Part shown: positions 43,089-53,712 of the stretch, in pieces
Layout: each line of letters opens with the position of its first letter
How positions within the stretch are numbered: the first letter of the stretch is position 1
Assembly: GCA_013285945.1 (NCBI GenBank)
Contig: JABDGP010000003.1
Location: 1-64,000, forward strand
Direction: 5' to 3'
Origin: Bacteroidota bacterium
GTDB lineage: Bacteria > Bacteroidota > Bacteroidia > Cytophagales > Cyclobacteriaceae
DNA: 64,000 nt
Translations under genes and position numbers: made by a program
Notes under the pieces: generated by a model
What the model was told of the DNA's origin: nothing
Databases searched by the model: none
Seen by the model: only the letters and a program-made list of their open reading frames with translations

Positions 43089-44866
43089 GAAAAAATAGTA
43101 ACTGGTCAATAGTCAATAGTTGGAGTCTTAAAATTCATAAGCCACGTAGCTTTCGCTTTCAGTTGTTATTCATTGTAATCTACTTTTTCTCGGTATCAGC
43201 TGTCACAGCACAGGACTTTAAAAAACAATACCGCAAAGCCAAAGAACTCTTCACTGATGGTAATTACAGCGCTGCTCTCGATGCATTCAAGCCTCTAGGG
43301 GTTTATGATAAAAATAATCCATACCCTGAATACGCATCCTTCTACTATGCCTTGTCAGCTCAACGCCTTGGTTTTACTACACTAGCCAAAGAATCATTTT
43401 CGCAAATAAAGAAGATATACCCTCAATGGGATAAGCTTGATGAAGTGAATTATTGGCTTGCAAAAATCTACTTCGAGCAACACGAATATTTTCATGCCTT
43501 CTTATTAGCTAAGGAGATCAACAGCACGTCTTTTGCCGAGGATTTAACAGCAATGAAAAGAGTTGCGCTTATCAGCCTTGACGATGCCGAAACATTGAAA
43601 ATGCTGTTTGAGGAAAATCCGGAAGACGAAGAAGCAGCGCGGGCATTGATGCGAGCCATCGGCAAGCAACTACCACTAACCGACACCATTCTATTAGACT
43701 CGATTTCAAAAAAATTCCGTTGGAACAAGGAAGACTTCATAAGCAACCAAACTCAAAAGCCAGTATTCAAAGACAGATATCGCATAGCGCTACTATTGCC
43801 TTTCCGTACCAGCACACTTGATCCAGGCCCAGGGAAAAAGAAAGGCCAGTTTGTATTAGATCTTTACCAGGGAATGAAACAAGCTGCAGACTCTCTGCTC
43901 GGCGAAGGCATTCTTATCGATTTGCTTGCTTATGATACCGACCACGATATTGAGGAAGTAAAAAGACTTCTTAAGGAAGATGAGATGAAGGGTGCAGATG
44001 TAATCGTTGGCCCGCTCTTTTCCGATGATGCCAAGCCTGTTCAGGAGTTTTCACAAGCCAATAAAATTAATCTGGTTGTGAACCCGTTGTCATTCAACAG
44101 CGATTTGCTCGGACTTAACCCAATGGCATTTCTCTTTCAGCCCAGCCATGCCACACTTGGCGAGCGATCGGCAGAAATGCTTACGTCAAAAGTCTCTAAC
44201 AAAAAGTGCCTTGTCTTTTACGGAGAGAGTCCAAAGGATTCAATAATGGCATTCAGTTTTATGCGCAAGGCAATCAGTCTCGGGCTGACAATAGTTTATG
44301 CAGAAGAGGTAAGAGCTGAAACCTCAGCCAACATTCTTACAACATTAGCAACAGCCACCGAGTTTGACGAATGGAAAAACCCTAAACAATTCAAACTCAA
44401 GCTCGATAGTATTGGAAGTGTTTTCGTTGCCTCCGACGACCCGTTGATTTACACTAAAGTAATCAACAGTGTAGAAACTCGCGGAGATTCTGTAGTGGTT
44501 GTTGGTCAGGAGAATTGGCTTGAGGACAACTCCGTTGATATGTCAAAGTTTGAACGCGTTAAGATTGCGTTGGCTTCTCCCAATTTTACTTCCATATCGG
44601 ATGAGCCTTATATTAAGTTCAGAAGAAAATACCTTCATACCCATGGAATCCTTCCCGGTAGTTATGCTCAAAAAGGATACGAATTCATTATGGTATTGGG
44701 CCATGCACTGAAAAAATACGGAGTTTATTTTCAAGAAAACCTGATGAACGACAGAATACCCGGGGTGCTCACATTTGGCTATCAGATGCAGGCCACACAC
44801 GACAACAAAGTAGTGCCGTTTATATCATTCCGAGGTGGTCGCTTGGAGGCTATAAACAAGCCGTGA
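43085..44866 (+). CDS. TPR plus periplasmic-binding-protein-fold lipoprotein-activator-like protein
   Basis: 593 residues from ATG 43085 (an ATG two codons earlier is possible), overlapping guaA by 4 bp. An uncleaved or late signal segment (about 25-41, [19 protein letters not shown]) is followed by TPR-like helices ([20 protein letters not shown]) to about 220 and then a type-I periplasmic-binding fold ([71 protein letters not shown]), resembling branched-chain amino-acid receptors and LpoA. TPR plus PBP-fold is the layout of LpoA-type activators of peptidoglycan synthases, so a cell-wall role is possible, but that is inference. Confidence 0.78.
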   Translation: MRKNSNWSIVNSWSLKIHKPRSFRFQLLFIVIYFFSVSAVTAQDFKKQYRKAKELFTDGNYSAALDAFKPLGVYDKNNPYPEYASFYYALSAQRLGFTTLAKESFSQIKKIYPQWDKLDEVNYWLAKIYFEQHEYFHAFLLAKEINSTSFAEDLTAMKRVALISLDDAETLKMLFEENPEDEEAARALMRAIGKQLPLTDTILLDSISKKFRWNKEDFISNQTQKPVFKDRYRIALLLPFRTSTLDPGPGKKKGQFVLDLYQGMKQAADSLLGEGILIDLLAYDTDHDIEEVKRLLKEDEMKGADVIVGPLFSDDAKPVQEFSQANKINLVVNPLSFNSDLLGLNPMAFLFQPSHATLGERSAEMLTSKVSNKKCLVFYGESPKDSIMAFSFMRKAISLGLTIVYAEEVRAETSANILTTLATATEFDEWKNPKQFKLKLDSIGSVFVASDDPLIYTKVINSVETRGDSVVVVGQENWLEDNSVDMSKFERVKIALASPNFTSISDEPYIKFRRKYLHTHGILPGSYAQKGYEFIMVLGHALKKYGVYFQENLMNDRIPGVLTFGYQMQATHDNKVVPFISFRGGRLEAINKP

Positions 44867-44966
44867 TACCCTTATTTATTCAGATTTTGCCAAAATCCTT
44901 ACACAACCAATGGCCTTCAAACGGGTTTTGATTAACTTACCGTTTAAAATATTCTATTTTTACACG

Positions 44967-46037
44967 ATGGAGTTTCTTTTGGACAAGTTCAAGTATCGAT
45001 GGGTAAAAGTTATGAAGCTTTTTACCGCATTGCTGTTGGCGTCACCATCACTGGTATTGGCGCAAACCCAGAAAGAAAAACCCGCTGTCACATACGAAGA
45101 ACTTTATGATGAGCCATATTCGATCAACAAACTATTCATTGGATTTCAGCCCTTATACGGTGAAGTATTTGCCACTAACGTGAACGCCGGTTTTGGAATT
45201 GAAGGAAGCTATTATCAAAAAGATAAGTTTGATGTTAAGGCAAGTTTTAGAAAAACCTACAGCAGCGAATTCTTTGATCAAAATCGCCAGCTGGCGACTA
45301 AAAATAATAACGTATCAGACAAACCACAATCATTCGCCTACTACGAGGTTGGTGGCACTTACCACATCAAAGATTTCGATCAGGATTCCAAGACTAAGAT
45401 GGTTCTTTATAAGAAAAGCCTGAAAGGTGATCGTTGGGCAGCGACTGTGCCATTGCATGCGGAAATCCCCTGTAAGGTGCGGAAAATTTATGGAGCTAGA
45501 CTCGGTGGTATTTTATGGAGCAGTACTGCGGATTTGAATCGCGCGCTTAGTAAGCAAGGACTTACAAATGCTAATTTGGTTACTTCAACAGGCACGAAGC
45601 TTCCAGATAACTATACCGACATAAATGGTCAGGTAAACCAATTTAATGTGTTTGGTAACATCCATTCGGCCGATGTTTACGTAGGTGGCTCGATGACGTG
45701 GATCAGAAATGTAGCAGTGAGCTTCGACAAATATGATGAAGGAATGGATGATGGGATGCTGACAACCTTTTTTGACATCCTCATAGCGCCTTCAGTGAAA
45801 CTTGATCCGGTCACTTATCTTGGAGACAAATATTCTACCACCGCCTTGAAGACACATTCTCTTGGTTTTCGTGCGGGCATTGATGGTAAATTCAACCGGA
45901 CATTCGGCTGGGCCTATGGTGGCGAACTTGGCTATCGACCAAGCCTGGTAGGTCAGGGTTTCTACGCCATGTTCAAAATCTCATTCCCTCTTTACAGTAC
46001 CAACCTCGATTATAAAGTAGAATCCTTCGGGAAGTAA
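44967..46037 (+). CDS. exported protein, probably outer-membrane barrel
   Basis: 356 residues from ATG 44967; the ATG at 45012 gives a shorter protein with a cleaner signal peptide (MKLFTALLLASPSLVLAQ), so either start is possible. The mature sequence contains a conserved-looking start (TYEELYDEPYSINKLFIGFQ), then alternating amphipathic strands (NVNAGFGIEGSYYQKDKFDV, FAYYEVGGTYHI, ADVYVGGSMTWIRNVAVSFD) and a last strand FYAMFKISFPLYSTNLDY. It looks like an outer-membrane barrel of unknown role. A TATTTTTA element lies just before the first ATG. Confidence 0.68.
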   Translation: MEFLLDKFKYRWVKVMKLFTALLLASPSLVLAQTQKEKPAVTYEELYDEPYSINKLFIGFQPLYGEVFATNVNAGFGIEGSYYQKDKFDVKASFRKTYSSEFFDQNRQLATKNNNVSDKPQSFAYYEVGGTYHIKDFDQDSKTKMVLYKKSLKGDRWAATVPLHAEIPCKVRKIYGARLGGILWSSTADLNRALSKQGLTNANLVTSTGTKLPDNYTDINGQVNQFNVFGNIHSADVYVGGSMTWIRNVAVSFDKYDEGMDDGMLTTFFDILIAPSVKLDPVTYLGDKYSTTALKTHSLGFRAGIDGKFNRTFGWAYGGELGYRPSLVGQGFYAMFKISFPLYSTNLDYKVESFGK

Positions 46038-46047
46038 TCTTTTTATC

Positions 46048-47286
46048 ATGGCCAATGATATTCTCATCACCCATATCAAAGGCCTTGCTCAGGTAAGGGA
46101 ACAATCTGTTGAATTTTTGTCAGGCACAGCAATGGATGAATTGCCCGTTATTGCCGACTCCTATCTTTTGATTTCAGATGGATTCATTTCTGATTATGGG
46201 AAAATGGAAAATCTTCCCACAGTCAAAGCCCAAGAAACTATTGATGCGTCGGGGCGTTTCGTTTTTCCATCCTTCGTCGACTCACACACTCACTTGGTTT
46301 TTGCAGCTAGTCGCGAAGAAGAATTTGTGATGAAAATAAAAGGAGCTACGTATGCTGAAATAGCTGCGAAAGGCGGAGGTATACTTAACTCTGCAAAAAA
46401 ACTAAGAGAGGCATCAGAAGATGAACTATTCGAAAAAGCATTGGCACGAGCCTATGAAATTATTCACCTGGGCACTGGGGCTGTTGAAATAAAAAGTGGT
46501 TATGGACTTACTGTAAAAGACGAATTGAAAATGCTGCGCGTGGCGAGGCGAATCGGAAAGGAGACGCCTTTGACCGTCAAAACAACTTTTTTAGGTGCTC
46601 ATGCAATACCATTAGAAATGAAAAAACCCGATTACGTAAAGCTGGTAATTGAAGAAATGATTCCTGCAGTAGCTGAAGAAAACCTTGCCGATTATATAGA
46701 TGTATTCTGCGAAGAAGGTTTCTTTTCTCAGCATGAAACCGAAATAATCGTTGAGTCGGGAAAAAAATTTGGAATGAAACCCCGTATTCATGCAAATCAA
46801 CTTCATCGTTCGGGAGGTGTTCAGGCCGGAGTAAAAACCGGAGCTATTAGCGTTGATCATTTAGAAAATATTGGAGATGACGAAATACAACTCCTCAAAA
46901 AAACAGGTATCATGTCAACGGCTCTTCCTGGTGCAGCATTTTTTTTGAATCTTCCTTTCCCACCAGCGAGAAAAATGATTGCCGAAGGTTTACCCTTAGC
47001 ACTCGCAAGTGATTACAACCCCGGAAGTTCACCATCAGGTAATATGCAACTGATGCTTTCACTCGCATGTATCAAGATGAAAATGACACCTGAAGAAGTT
47101 TTCAATAGTACTACCATCAATACTGCGTATGCCTTAGACCTTTCAAAAACTCACGGGAGCATCACCCGAGGCAAAAAAGCGAATATTTACATTACTAAAC
47201 CGGCGCCATCAGTGGCTTACTTACCATACCACTTTGGAAATAATTTTGTTGGCAGTATAATTCTAAATGGAAAGAGGATAGATTAA
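46048..47286 (+). CDS. hutI: imidazolonepropionase
   Basis: 412 residues from ATG 46048. Amidohydrolase-fold enzyme of histidine degradation that opens imidazolone-5-propionate to formiminoglutamate. The metal-binding site is visible in FVDSHTHLVFA (near residue 77), GAHAIP, RIHANQLHRSGG, and ALASDYNPGSSPSGN. The substrate-pocket loop GATYAEIAAKGGGILNSAKK is also conserved. No other hut genes are nearby, so it is an orphan in this window. Confidence 0.95.
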   Translation: MANDILITHIKGLAQVREQSVEFLSGTAMDELPVIADSYLLISDGFISDYGKMENLPTVKAQETIDASGRFVFPSFVDSHTHLVFAASREEEFVMKIKGATYAEIAAKGGGILNSAKKLREASEDELFEKALARAYEIIHLGTGAVEIKSGYGLTVKDELKMLRVARRIGKETPLTVKTTFLGAHAIPLEMKKPDYVKLVIEEMIPAVAEENLADYIDVFCEEGFFSQHETEIIVESGKKFGMKPRIHANQLHRSGGVQAGVKTGAISVDHLENIGDDEIQLLKKTGIMSTALPGAAFFLNLPFPPARKMIAEGLPLALASDYNPGSSPSGNMQLMLSLACIKMKMTPEEVFNSTTINTAYALDLSKTHGSITRGKKANIYITKPAPSVAYLPYHFGNNFVGSIILNGKRID

Positions 47287-47296
47287 TTAGCGAAAA

Positions 47297-47830
47297 ATGC
47301 TTTTGGAAAAAACACTAAAGTCCCTTTTACGAGATGTGCAGGATTTTCCCAAGCCTGGCATTATCTTTAAAGACATCACACCGCTGTTGAACGATCCTGT
47401 TGCGAGAAAAAAAACGGTGGAAGCAATCTGTGACCATTTTTCAAAAGAGAATATTCAGGCACTCGCGGCAGTTGAAGCACGCGGATTTATTTTTGGGGCA
47501 CTGATCGCCCAGGAGTTAAATATTCCGTTGATTCCGATTCGTAAAGCCGGGAAGCTTCCTTATAAAAAAATTACTGAAGAGTATGCGTTAGAATACGGAC
47601 GAGCCGCTATAGAAATGCACGAAGATGCATTTGCAACGGGATGCAGAATTTTATTGCATGATGATCTATTAGCCACTGGCGGAACAGCCACAGCAGCTGG
47701 TCATCTGGTACAGCAATTGGGTGGCATCGTAGCCGGATATTCATTTATCATCAACCTCTCCTTTTTGCCTGGAGAGAGCTTATTGAAGGAGCGTTTCGGT
47801 GTTACTCCGCATTATCTTGTGAAGTTTTAA
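47297..47830 (+). CDS. apt: adenine phosphoribosyltransferase
   Basis: 177 residues from ATG 47297, 10 bp after hutI. Salvages adenine to AMP with PRPP. Diagnostic motifs: DFPKPGIIFKDITPLL at the N-terminus, AVEARGFIFGALIA, PLIPIRKAGKLPY and the PRPP-binding loop LLHDDLLATGGTATAA. Length is normal. Co-transcription with hutI is likely from the spacing but has no clear metabolic logic. Confidence 0.97.
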   Translation: MLLEKTLKSLLRDVQDFPKPGIIFKDITPLLNDPVARKKTVEAICDHFSKENIQALAAVEARGFIFGALIAQELNIPLIPIRKAGKLPYKKITEEYALEYGRAAIEMHEDAFATGCRILLHDDLLATGGTATAAGHLVQQLGGIVAGYSFIINLSFLPGESLLKERFGVTPHYLVKF

Positions 47831-47883
47831 AATCTTAAATTTAGCTGTAACATTTCGGGTCTATAAACTGTTAAAAACGGAGA

Positions 47884-48471
47884 ATGGCCGAGTTAGTGAA
47901 AATACCGATGTTTCCACTTTCAATTTTCCCGCTGCCAGGCGAAATGGTACCGCTCCATATTTTTGAGCCCCGCTACAAACAATTACTACACGATGCTGAA
48001 ACCAAAGATATTTCGTTTGGAATATTTTTTAATCATGTAGTCAACACAGACAAGATTGGGTCATTGGTAAAACTCGAAAGCATTATCAAACGCGACCCTC
48101 AAGGTGAGTCAGATATTATAGTAAGATGTATTGACTTATTTTCTATGAGTATGCTCTACCGTGCTTTTCGTGATAAAAAATATCCAGGCGGAGAAGTTGA
48201 ATTCTGGAATATTGATTTGAATCTGCCGGCCAGCGACCGACTACAAAAGGCATTCAGGGATTACCTGCTTCATTTTCAAATTCGAAGTAGTGAAATAACT
48301 CCGTCGCTATTCACGATCGCCAATGAGCTCTCACTCGATTTTGACGAGAAAATTCGTTTCGTAAAGCATGATGAACAGCATAAGGAAACGTTTCTGCTTT
48401 CCCATCTGGCTTACCAGGCAAAATTGCTTCATGAGGCGGAAAAAGCAAAAGACGTATTTCATCTCAACTAA
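47884..48471 (+). CDS. LON substrate-binding-domain protein
   Basis: 195 residues from ATG 47884. The whole protein corresponds to the N-terminal substrate-binding domain of Lon protease (MFPLSIFPLPGEMVPLHIFE, RYKQLLHDAETKDISFGIFF, then strands and a C-terminal helical part), with no AAA or protease domain. Such stand-alone domains are widespread and function is unsettled. It ends the plus-strand run that starts at VanZ. Confidence 0.88.
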   Translation: MAELVKIPMFPLSIFPLPGEMVPLHIFEPRYKQLLHDAETKDISFGIFFNHVVNTDKIGSLVKLESIIKRDPQGESDIIVRCIDLFSMSMLYRAFRDKKYPGGEVEFWNIDLNLPASDRLQKAFRDYLLHFQIRSSEITPSLFTIANELSLDFDEKIRFVKHDEQHKETFLLSHLAYQAKLLHEAEKAKDVFHLN

Positions 48472-48505
48472 TAGAACAATTCCATTCACGACTTGAACCC
48501 TTTTA

Positions 48506-48522
48506 CAAACGTCTCTCGTTTG
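48506..48522. other. small hairpin in the gap after the LON-domain gene
   Basis: CAAACG-TCTCT-CGTTTG, a 6-bp stem 34 bp after the stop. No U-tract follows, so it is at best a weak terminator or mRNA-end structure. Confidence 0.35.
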
Positions 48523-48626
48523 CAAGCACTTCGTCATTAAATCTTCAAGATGTTTTATTCAAAGTTAAATAACATCCGCTCTGCAACTTTAGAGTAGTGT
48601 GGTTCGTCTTAACAATAAAAAAGATT

Positions 48627-49208
48627 ATGAAAAAACTCAGCTCACTTTTGGCCGGTGTACTTATTTGTACACTCGCGTCCGCAAATGGTACAACTCTTCC
48701 TGTATCTTCAACGTCTTCTGTGGCTGTCACTAATTCGACAGGCTCGTCACTTTTTAAATTATATTATAAATCTTCGAAAAGCCAAAACGTAAAAATTTCG
48801 GTTGTTGATAACCATGGAAAGTCAATCTTCAACGAAACCATTCGAAAAGTAGACGGCTTTATTCGTCCTTATAACTTTGAAGGATCGCCGGAAGGCCTCT
48901 ACACAATTATCATTGAAGATGAAAGTGGCAAGATGATAGAAAAGGTAAGTTACAAATCAGGCAAAGTGGAGGCTTTGGTTAACGTGCTGCGATTGGCCGG
49001 AGAGCAAAATAAATATATGCTTACAATTGCCTCGCCTGCAAAGGACGTAGTGTCAATCAATATTTTCGATGACAAAGAAAACCTGATCCACAGTGAAACA
49101 AAGGAAATTAACGGTGGCTTTGCACAAGTTTATAATTTGAAAGAAGTAAAGTCATTCACTATCCAGATAACCGATAGTAATGGAACGCTTAAGTCAGTGA
49201 AATACTAA
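48627..49208 (+). CDS. secreted beta-sandwich protein (paralogue 1)
   Basis: 193 residues from ATG 48627; the open frame extends 10 codons upstream. Signal peptide MKKLSSLLAGVLICTLASANG. Two repeats of about 80 residues follow: a strand such as SLFKLYYKSSKSQNVKISVV, DNHGKSIFNETIRK, IRPYNFEGSPEGLYTIIIED. A second half (NKYMLTIASPAKDVVSINIF, DDKENLIHSETKEINGGF) has the same plan. The pattern resembles the beta-sandwich of T9SS-type C-terminal domains but without an NP motif. It is a clear paralogue of the gene at 49555. No known family name; the function is unknown. Confidence 0.72.
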   Translation: MKKLSSLLAGVLICTLASANGTTLPVSSTSSVAVTNSTGSSLFKLYYKSSKSQNVKISVVDNHGKSIFNETIRKVDGFIRPYNFEGSPEGLYTIIIEDESGKMIEKVSYKSGKVEALVNVLRLAGEQNKYMLTIASPAKDVVSINIFDDKENLIHSETKEINGGFAQVYNLKEVKSFTIQITDSNGTLKSVKY

Positions 49209-49233
49209 GACAATAAATAAATTTAGTATTAAG

Positions 49234-49262
49234 CCCATCAGATACTCTGGTGGGTTTTTTTT
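49234..49262 (+). terminator. intrinsic terminator
   Basis: Stem CCCATCA/TGGTGGG (one G-U pair) with a 7-nt loop followed by eight Ts, 25 bp after the stop of paralogue 1. Confidence 0.9.
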
Positions 49263-49554
49263 ATTTAACCGATACCAGTGTTTAATCCAGGTGGCTCACA
49301 TCTATGAGTCTTTTAAGTTCATTAGATCCTGTTAGACAAATTGCAAACGTTAGCATAAGAAGTTTTATTTCTCATCACTGTCTTTCAAGTCAGAATGCGA
49401 TTTCATAAATCGATCGCTTCAAAAATTCCGACTATAATTTACGCAATCGATTTTTTGCTCTAAAAATCAAGTTTACTTACAACTTCCGTCTTCGCGCTGG
49501 CTACACGCGTACATTTGCATTGTAATCGAAACGAAAAAAAATAAACTAACAATT
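49263..49554. other. intergenic region upstream of paralogue 2
   Basis: About 290 bp between the terminator and the start of the second paralogue. The only signal I can support is the TACATTTG -7 element at 49510-49517. No RNA gene or repeat is visible. Confidence 0.45.
49510..49517 (+). promoter_or_regulatory. -7 promoter element TACATTTG
   Basis: TAnnTTTG match 38 bp before the ATG of paralogue 2, leaving a leader of about 30 nt. The -33 box is not obvious. Confidence 0.45.
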
Positions 49555-50154
49555 ATGAAAACAAAAAATGTAGTATTGACTTTGGCCGCTGTAATCGTGG
49601 CTAGCGTCTTCACCTTTGCTGCCGAACCAAGTTCACAAGTAGCGGTGATCAACCAAAACAATTCCGGAGTTTACAAATTGATCTACGTAGGTTCAATTGC
49701 CGGAAAAGTGACTGTGACCATCTATGACAGCAACAACAATGTGCTTTTTAGCGAAAGCACAAGAGGTCTCTCTAAATTCATGCGTCCATTGAACTTTAAT
49801 GGTTTAGAGCACGGCGAATATAGCATCGAAATAACGGATGCGAACGGAACACAAGTTCAAAAAGTAAACTATAATACAAGCAAAATTGCTATTGCCGAAA
49901 AGACAGCGGTCGCCAATGAAATTGCTGTTAAAACTATTCATATCACGAAATTACAAGGAAGCGGAAAATATTTGATGTCTGCAGCAGGCAATGGAAAAAT
50001 CAACGTACTCATTTTCGACAGCAACGATGAATTGATTCACGATGAAAAAGTAACAATCAATGGCAGCCTAGGCTTAGTATATAGTATGAAGGAAGTACAA
50101 GGTGAGCCTACATTCCGAGTAATTGATATTGCAAGCAACAAAAGAGTAAAATAA
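49555..50154 (+). CDS. secreted beta-sandwich protein (paralogue 2)
   Basis: 199 residues from ATG 49555. Signal peptide MKTKNVVLTLAAVIVASVFTFA. The body aligns along its full length with paralogue 1: GVYKLIYVGSIAGKVTVTIY, DSNNNVLFSESTRGLSKFMR, LNFNGLEHGEYSIEITDANG, and GKINVLIFDSNDELIHDEKV. Identity by eye is moderate, so the duplication is not recent. The gene has its own promoter element and a strong terminator, so it is expressed separately. The function is unknown. Confidence 0.75.
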   Translation: MKTKNVVLTLAAVIVASVFTFAAEPSSQVAVINQNNSGVYKLIYVGSIAGKVTVTIYDSNNNVLFSESTRGLSKFMRPLNFNGLEHGEYSIEITDANGTQVQKVNYNTSKIAIAEKTAVANEIAVKTIHITKLQGSGKYLMSAAGNGKINVLIFDSNDELIHDEKVTINGSLGLVYSMKEVQGEPTFRVIDIASNKRVK

Positions 50155-50174
50155 TCTCAGAAATTAATCAAATT

Positions 50175-50203
50175 AAAAAAGCTCCCATTTAAGGAGCTTT
50201 TTT
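50175..50203. terminator. bidirectional intrinsic terminator
   Basis: Stem AAAAAAGCTCC/GGAGCTTTTTT with a 7-nt loop. The T-tract on one side and A-tract on the other allow it to end both paralogue 2 (plus) and the converging icmF gene (minus, ends at 50226). Confidence 0.9.
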
Positions 50204-50225
50204 GTGCTATAAAAAAACATAAAAT

Positions 50226-53200
50226 CTACATATTTCTACGGTACTGCCCTCCTACTTCAAATAAGGCTTTGGTGATTTGCCCAAGTGAACACACCTTGCA
50301 GGCCTCCATCAATTCTTCAAATATGTTTTTGTTTTGAACTGCAGCCAACCGAACGCGCTCCAATATCGCAGCTGATTCATGGCCATGCACATTATGAAGG
50401 CTCCTCAGCATTTTAATCTGGTATTCTTTCTCTTCGGTGGTGGCTCTAATTACCTCTTGCGGAATAATCGTAGGAGAACCTTTAGAGCTCAAAAATGTAT
50501 TTACTCCGATGATCGGGTATTCGCCAGTATGCTTCTGCATTTCATAGTACATACTTTCTTCCTGAATCTTGCCTCGCTGATACATGGTTTCCATTGCGCC
50601 CAGCACTCCTCCTCGCTCAGTGATTCTATCAAACTCTGCAAGCACGGCCTGTTCGACGAGATCAGTCAACTCTTCAATGATAAATGAGCCTTGTAATGAG
50701 TTTTCATTTTTAGCTAAGCCCAGCTCCTTATTGATGATCAATTGAATTGCCATCGCCCGTCTCACCGACTCCTCGGTGGGCGTTGTAATTGCTTCATCAT
50801 ATGCATTGGTGTGCAAGGAATTGCAATTATCGTAAATAGCATATAACGCTTGCAGTGTTGTTCGAATGTCGTTGAAGTCAATTTCCTGAGCATGCAACGA
50901 ACGGCCTGAGGTTTGAATATGATATTTCAACATCTGGCTTCGGGCATTAGCGCTGTATTTATTTTTCATCGCCTTCGCCCAGATCCTTCTCGCTACTCTG
51001 CCGATAACCGAATACTCAGGATCAATTCCGTTAGAAAAAAAGAAGGATAAATTGGGAGCAAACTCGTTGATATCCATGCCGCGGCTCAAATAGTATTCCA
51101 CGTACGTGAAACCGTTGGCAAGCGTAAACGCAAGCTGAGTTATAGGGTTAGCGCCGGCTTCGGCAATATGATAACCTGAAATAGAAACCGAGTAAAAATT
51201 ACGGATGTTCTGCTCGATAAAATACTGCTGCACATCGCCCATCAGTCGCAGTGCAAATTCTGTTGAAAAAATGCACGTGTTTTGAGCCTGGTCTTCCTTT
51301 AAAATATCTGCTTGTACAGTACCACGCACTTGCTGTAGTGTCTCTGCTTTGATTTTATTGTAAACCTCTGCCGGCAAAACCTGATCGCCTGTTACTCCGA
51401 GAAGAATCAGTCCGAGGCCGTCATTGCCTTTTGGTAATTCACCCTGATAAGCTGGAGGCTCTGAAGAGATTATCGATTTGATTTTTTTTCGAACCTCGTC
51501 TTCGAGTCCGTTCTTCTTAATATAAATTTCACATTGTTGATCAATAGCTGCATTCAAGAAATAACCCAGCAGCATTGGTGCGGGTCCATTAATCGTCATA
51601 GATACAGAAGTCCGTGGATCGGCAAGATTGAAGCCACTATATAATTTCTTTGCATCATCAAGGCAGCAAATAGAAACTCCTGAATTTCCAATCTTTCCGT
51701 AAATGTCGGGACGGTAATCAGGGTCGTTTCCATAAAGTGTCACAGAATCGAAGGCTGTGGATAATCGTTTAGCAGGCATTGACAAACTCACATAGTGAAA
51801 TCGGCGATTGGTACGCTCGGGCCCGCCTTCACCGGCAAACATACGAGTGGGATCCTCTCCTTCGCGCTTGAATGGATAAATACCAGAGGTGTAAGGAAAT
51901 TCTCCCGGAACATTCTCCTGCAGCTGCCACTTCAGCAAATCACCCCAAGCCTCATAGCGTGGCAATGAGATTTTAGGAATTTGTATATGAGAGAGAGATT
52001 CGGTGTGTGTTTGTATCCCAATTTCTTTGTCACGCACTTTAAATTTAAAAATCGGCTCACGATAACTTTGCGCTTTTTCAGTCCATGATTCGATTAATTT
52101 CCAATTCTTCGGATCAAGATTTAATTTGATACGGTCAAACTCAGCCTTTAATACTTTAACTATGTCCTGATTAGATTGACCCAATGCCTCAATAGTCTGT
52201 TGAATAGAATATAGTTTCTGAGCTGTAGCCGACTGCTCATTTACCCATTGATCGTATGCCCGATTATTTTCAGAAATCTCGCTGAGGTAGCGAGTACGAT
52301 GTGGTGGAATGACAAATATTTTCTCCGACATCTCGAGTGTAATATGAAAATCTGACTTCAAATCAGCGCCTGTCTTTTCAACAACTTTATCCATCAGATG
52401 TTTATAAAGTTGATTGGTACCAGGATCGTTGAACTGGGAGGCAATTGTACCAAACACCGGCATGTCTTCCGGCTTTTTATCCCACAGGTTATGGTTTCGC
52501 TGATATTGTTTTTTTACATCGCGTAAAGCATCGAGTGCGCCACGCTTATCAAATTTGTTAAGTGCGATGACATCGGCAAAGTCAAGCATGTCAATTTTTT
52601 CGAGTTGCGTGGCAGCTCCGTATTCGGGTGTCATTACATAGAGTGCTACATCGCTGTGATCAAGAATTTCAGTATCACTTTGTCCAATACCCGATGTTTC
52701 AAGAATGATCAAATCAAAACCAGCTGCTTTTAGAATTTGAATTGCTTCTTTTACATAGACTGACAAGGCGAGGTTGCTTTGCCGTGTGGCGAGTGAGCGC
52801 ATGTAAACGCGTCCATTGTTTATAGCATTCATTCGGATACGATCACCCAAAAGCGCGCCTCCAGTTTTTCTTTTGGATGGATCCACCGAAACCAACCCGA
52901 TTTTTTTGTCTTTGAAGTCAACCAAAAACCTGCGCACTATTTCATCCACCATTGATGACTTGCCAGCACCACCAGTACCCGTGATTCCAAGTACAGGCGT
53001 TTTAGACACTGCCGCTTTTTTATTAATCTCTTCAAAAATCGTTTTGTGCTTATCGTAATAGTTTTCTGCAGCAGAAATAAGTTGAGCTATCCTTAAGTAG
53101 TTGTTCGTTGTCAGTTGCTCATCGGCCGTTAAATCATCACCGGTAGGGAAATCACTTTGCTTAACTAAATCATTAATCATCCCTTGAAGTCCAAGTGCGC

Positions 53201-53633
53201 GACCGTCGTCTGGTGAATAAATTCTAGTGACGCCATGATTCATCAACTCTTTAATTTCTTCGGGAAGAATGACGCCACCACCGCCACCAAATATCTTGAT
53301 GTGGCCTGCACCTTTTTCTTGAAGCAAGTCATGCATGTATTTGAAATACTCGTTATGGCCGCCCTGATAGCTTGTCAAGGCAATGGCCTGCGCGTCCTCC
53401 TGAATTGCCGTGTTCACTACATCTTCCACACTGCGGTCATGTCCAAGGTGAATGACCTCACAGCCTGTCGCTTGAATAATCCTACGCATGATATTGATAG
53501 CAGCATCGTGGCCATCAAAAAGGCTGGCTGCCGTGACAATACGGACCTTATTTTTGGGTTTGTAAGGCTCAACTGGTGTATGGCTGGCCGATGGACGCGC
53601 TTGTTTTTTCTTCTCTGCAACCTCTGTGCTCAT
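50226..53633 (-). CDS. icmF: fused isobutyryl-CoA mutase / G-protein chaperone
   Basis: 1135 residues from ATG 53633. Domain order matches IcmF: N-terminal B12-binding domain (about 28-165) with the cobalamin-ligating D40-x-H42 of [10 protein letters not shown] and [13 protein letters not shown]; a MeaB/MeaI-like GTPase domain (P-loop [11 protein letters not shown] near residue 220, [25 protein letters not shown]); and a C-terminal TIM-barrel mutase domain ([58 protein letters not shown]). It rearranges isobutyryl-CoA and butyryl-CoA or related acyl-CoAs, with its own GTPase protecting the cofactor. A -7 box TAATTTTG is at 53653. A plain methylmalonyl-CoA mutase is excluded by the fused GTPase. 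Confidence 0.93.
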   Translation of the reverse strand: MSTEVAEKKKQARPSASHTPVEPYKPKNKVRIVTAASLFDGHDAAINIMRRIIQATGCEVIHLGHDRSVEDVVNTAIQEDAQAIALTSYQGGHNEYFKYMHDLLQEKGAGHIKIFGGGGGVILPEEIKELMNHGVTRIYSPDDGRALGLQGMINDLVKQSDFPTGDDLTADEQLTTNNYLRIAQLISAAENYYDKHKTIFEEINKKAAVSKTPVLGITGTGGAGKSSMVDEIVRRFLVDFKDKKIGLVSVDPSKRKTGGALLGDRIRMNAINNGRVYMRSLATRQSNLALSVYVKEAIQILKAAGFDLIILETSGIGQSDTEILDHSDVALYVMTPEYGAATQLEKIDMLDFADVIALNKFDKRGALDALRDVKKQYQRNHNLWDKKPEDMPVFGTIASQFNDPGTNQLYKHLMDKVVEKTGADLKSDFHITLEMSEKIFVIPPHRTRYLSEISENNRAYDQWVNEQSATAQKLYSIQQTIEALGQSNQDIVKVLKAEFDRIKLNLDPKNWKLIESWTEKAQSYREPIFKFKVRDKEIGIQTHTESLSHIQIPKISLPRYEAWGDLLKWQLQENVPGEFPYTSGIYPFKREGEDPTRMFAGEGGPERTNRRFHYVSLSMPAKRLSTAFDSVTLYGNDPDYRPDIYGKIGNSGVSICCLDDAKKLYSGFNLADPRTSVSMTINGPAPMLLGYFLNAAIDQQCEIYIKKNGLEDEVRKKIKSIISSEPPAYQGELPKGNDGLGLILLGVTGDQVLPAEVYNKIKAETLQQVRGTVQADILKEDQAQNTCIFSTEFALRLMGDVQQYFIEQNIRNFYSVSISGYHIAEAGANPITQLAFTLANGFTYVEYYLSRGMDINEFAPNLSFFFSNGIDPEYSVIGRVARRIWAKAMKNKYSANARSQMLKYHIQTSGRSLHAQEIDFNDIRTTLQALYAIYDNCNSLHTNAYDEAITTPTEESVRRAMAIQLIINKELGLAKNENSLQGSFIIEELTDLVEQAVLAEFDRITERGGVLGAMETMYQRGKIQEESMYYEMQKHTGEYPIIGVNTFLSSKGSPTIIPQEVIRATTEEKEYQIKMLRSLHNVHGHESAAILERVRLAAVQNKNIFEELMEACKVCSLGQITKALFEVGGQYRRNM

Positions 53634-53652
53634 AATCCTTGGAATTATCGAG

Positions 53653-53660
53653 CAAAATTA
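53653..53660 (-). promoter_or_regulatory. -7 promoter element TAATTTTG for icmF
   Basis: On the minus strand TAATTTTG matches TAnnTTTG and ends about 19 bp before the icmF start, between the MaoC stop and icmF. It suggests that icmF has its own promoter. Confidence 0.45.
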
Positions 53661-53712
53661 CGGAGAAGGGAAGTATTTAACTAACGATGGTTAGCTTTGA
53701 AATAGTGGATAC

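Noticed and set aside
46048..47286. A hut operon around hutI
   Set aside because: No hutH, hutU or hutG-like gene is adjacent; neighbours are apt and a barrel-like protein, so hutI stands alone here.
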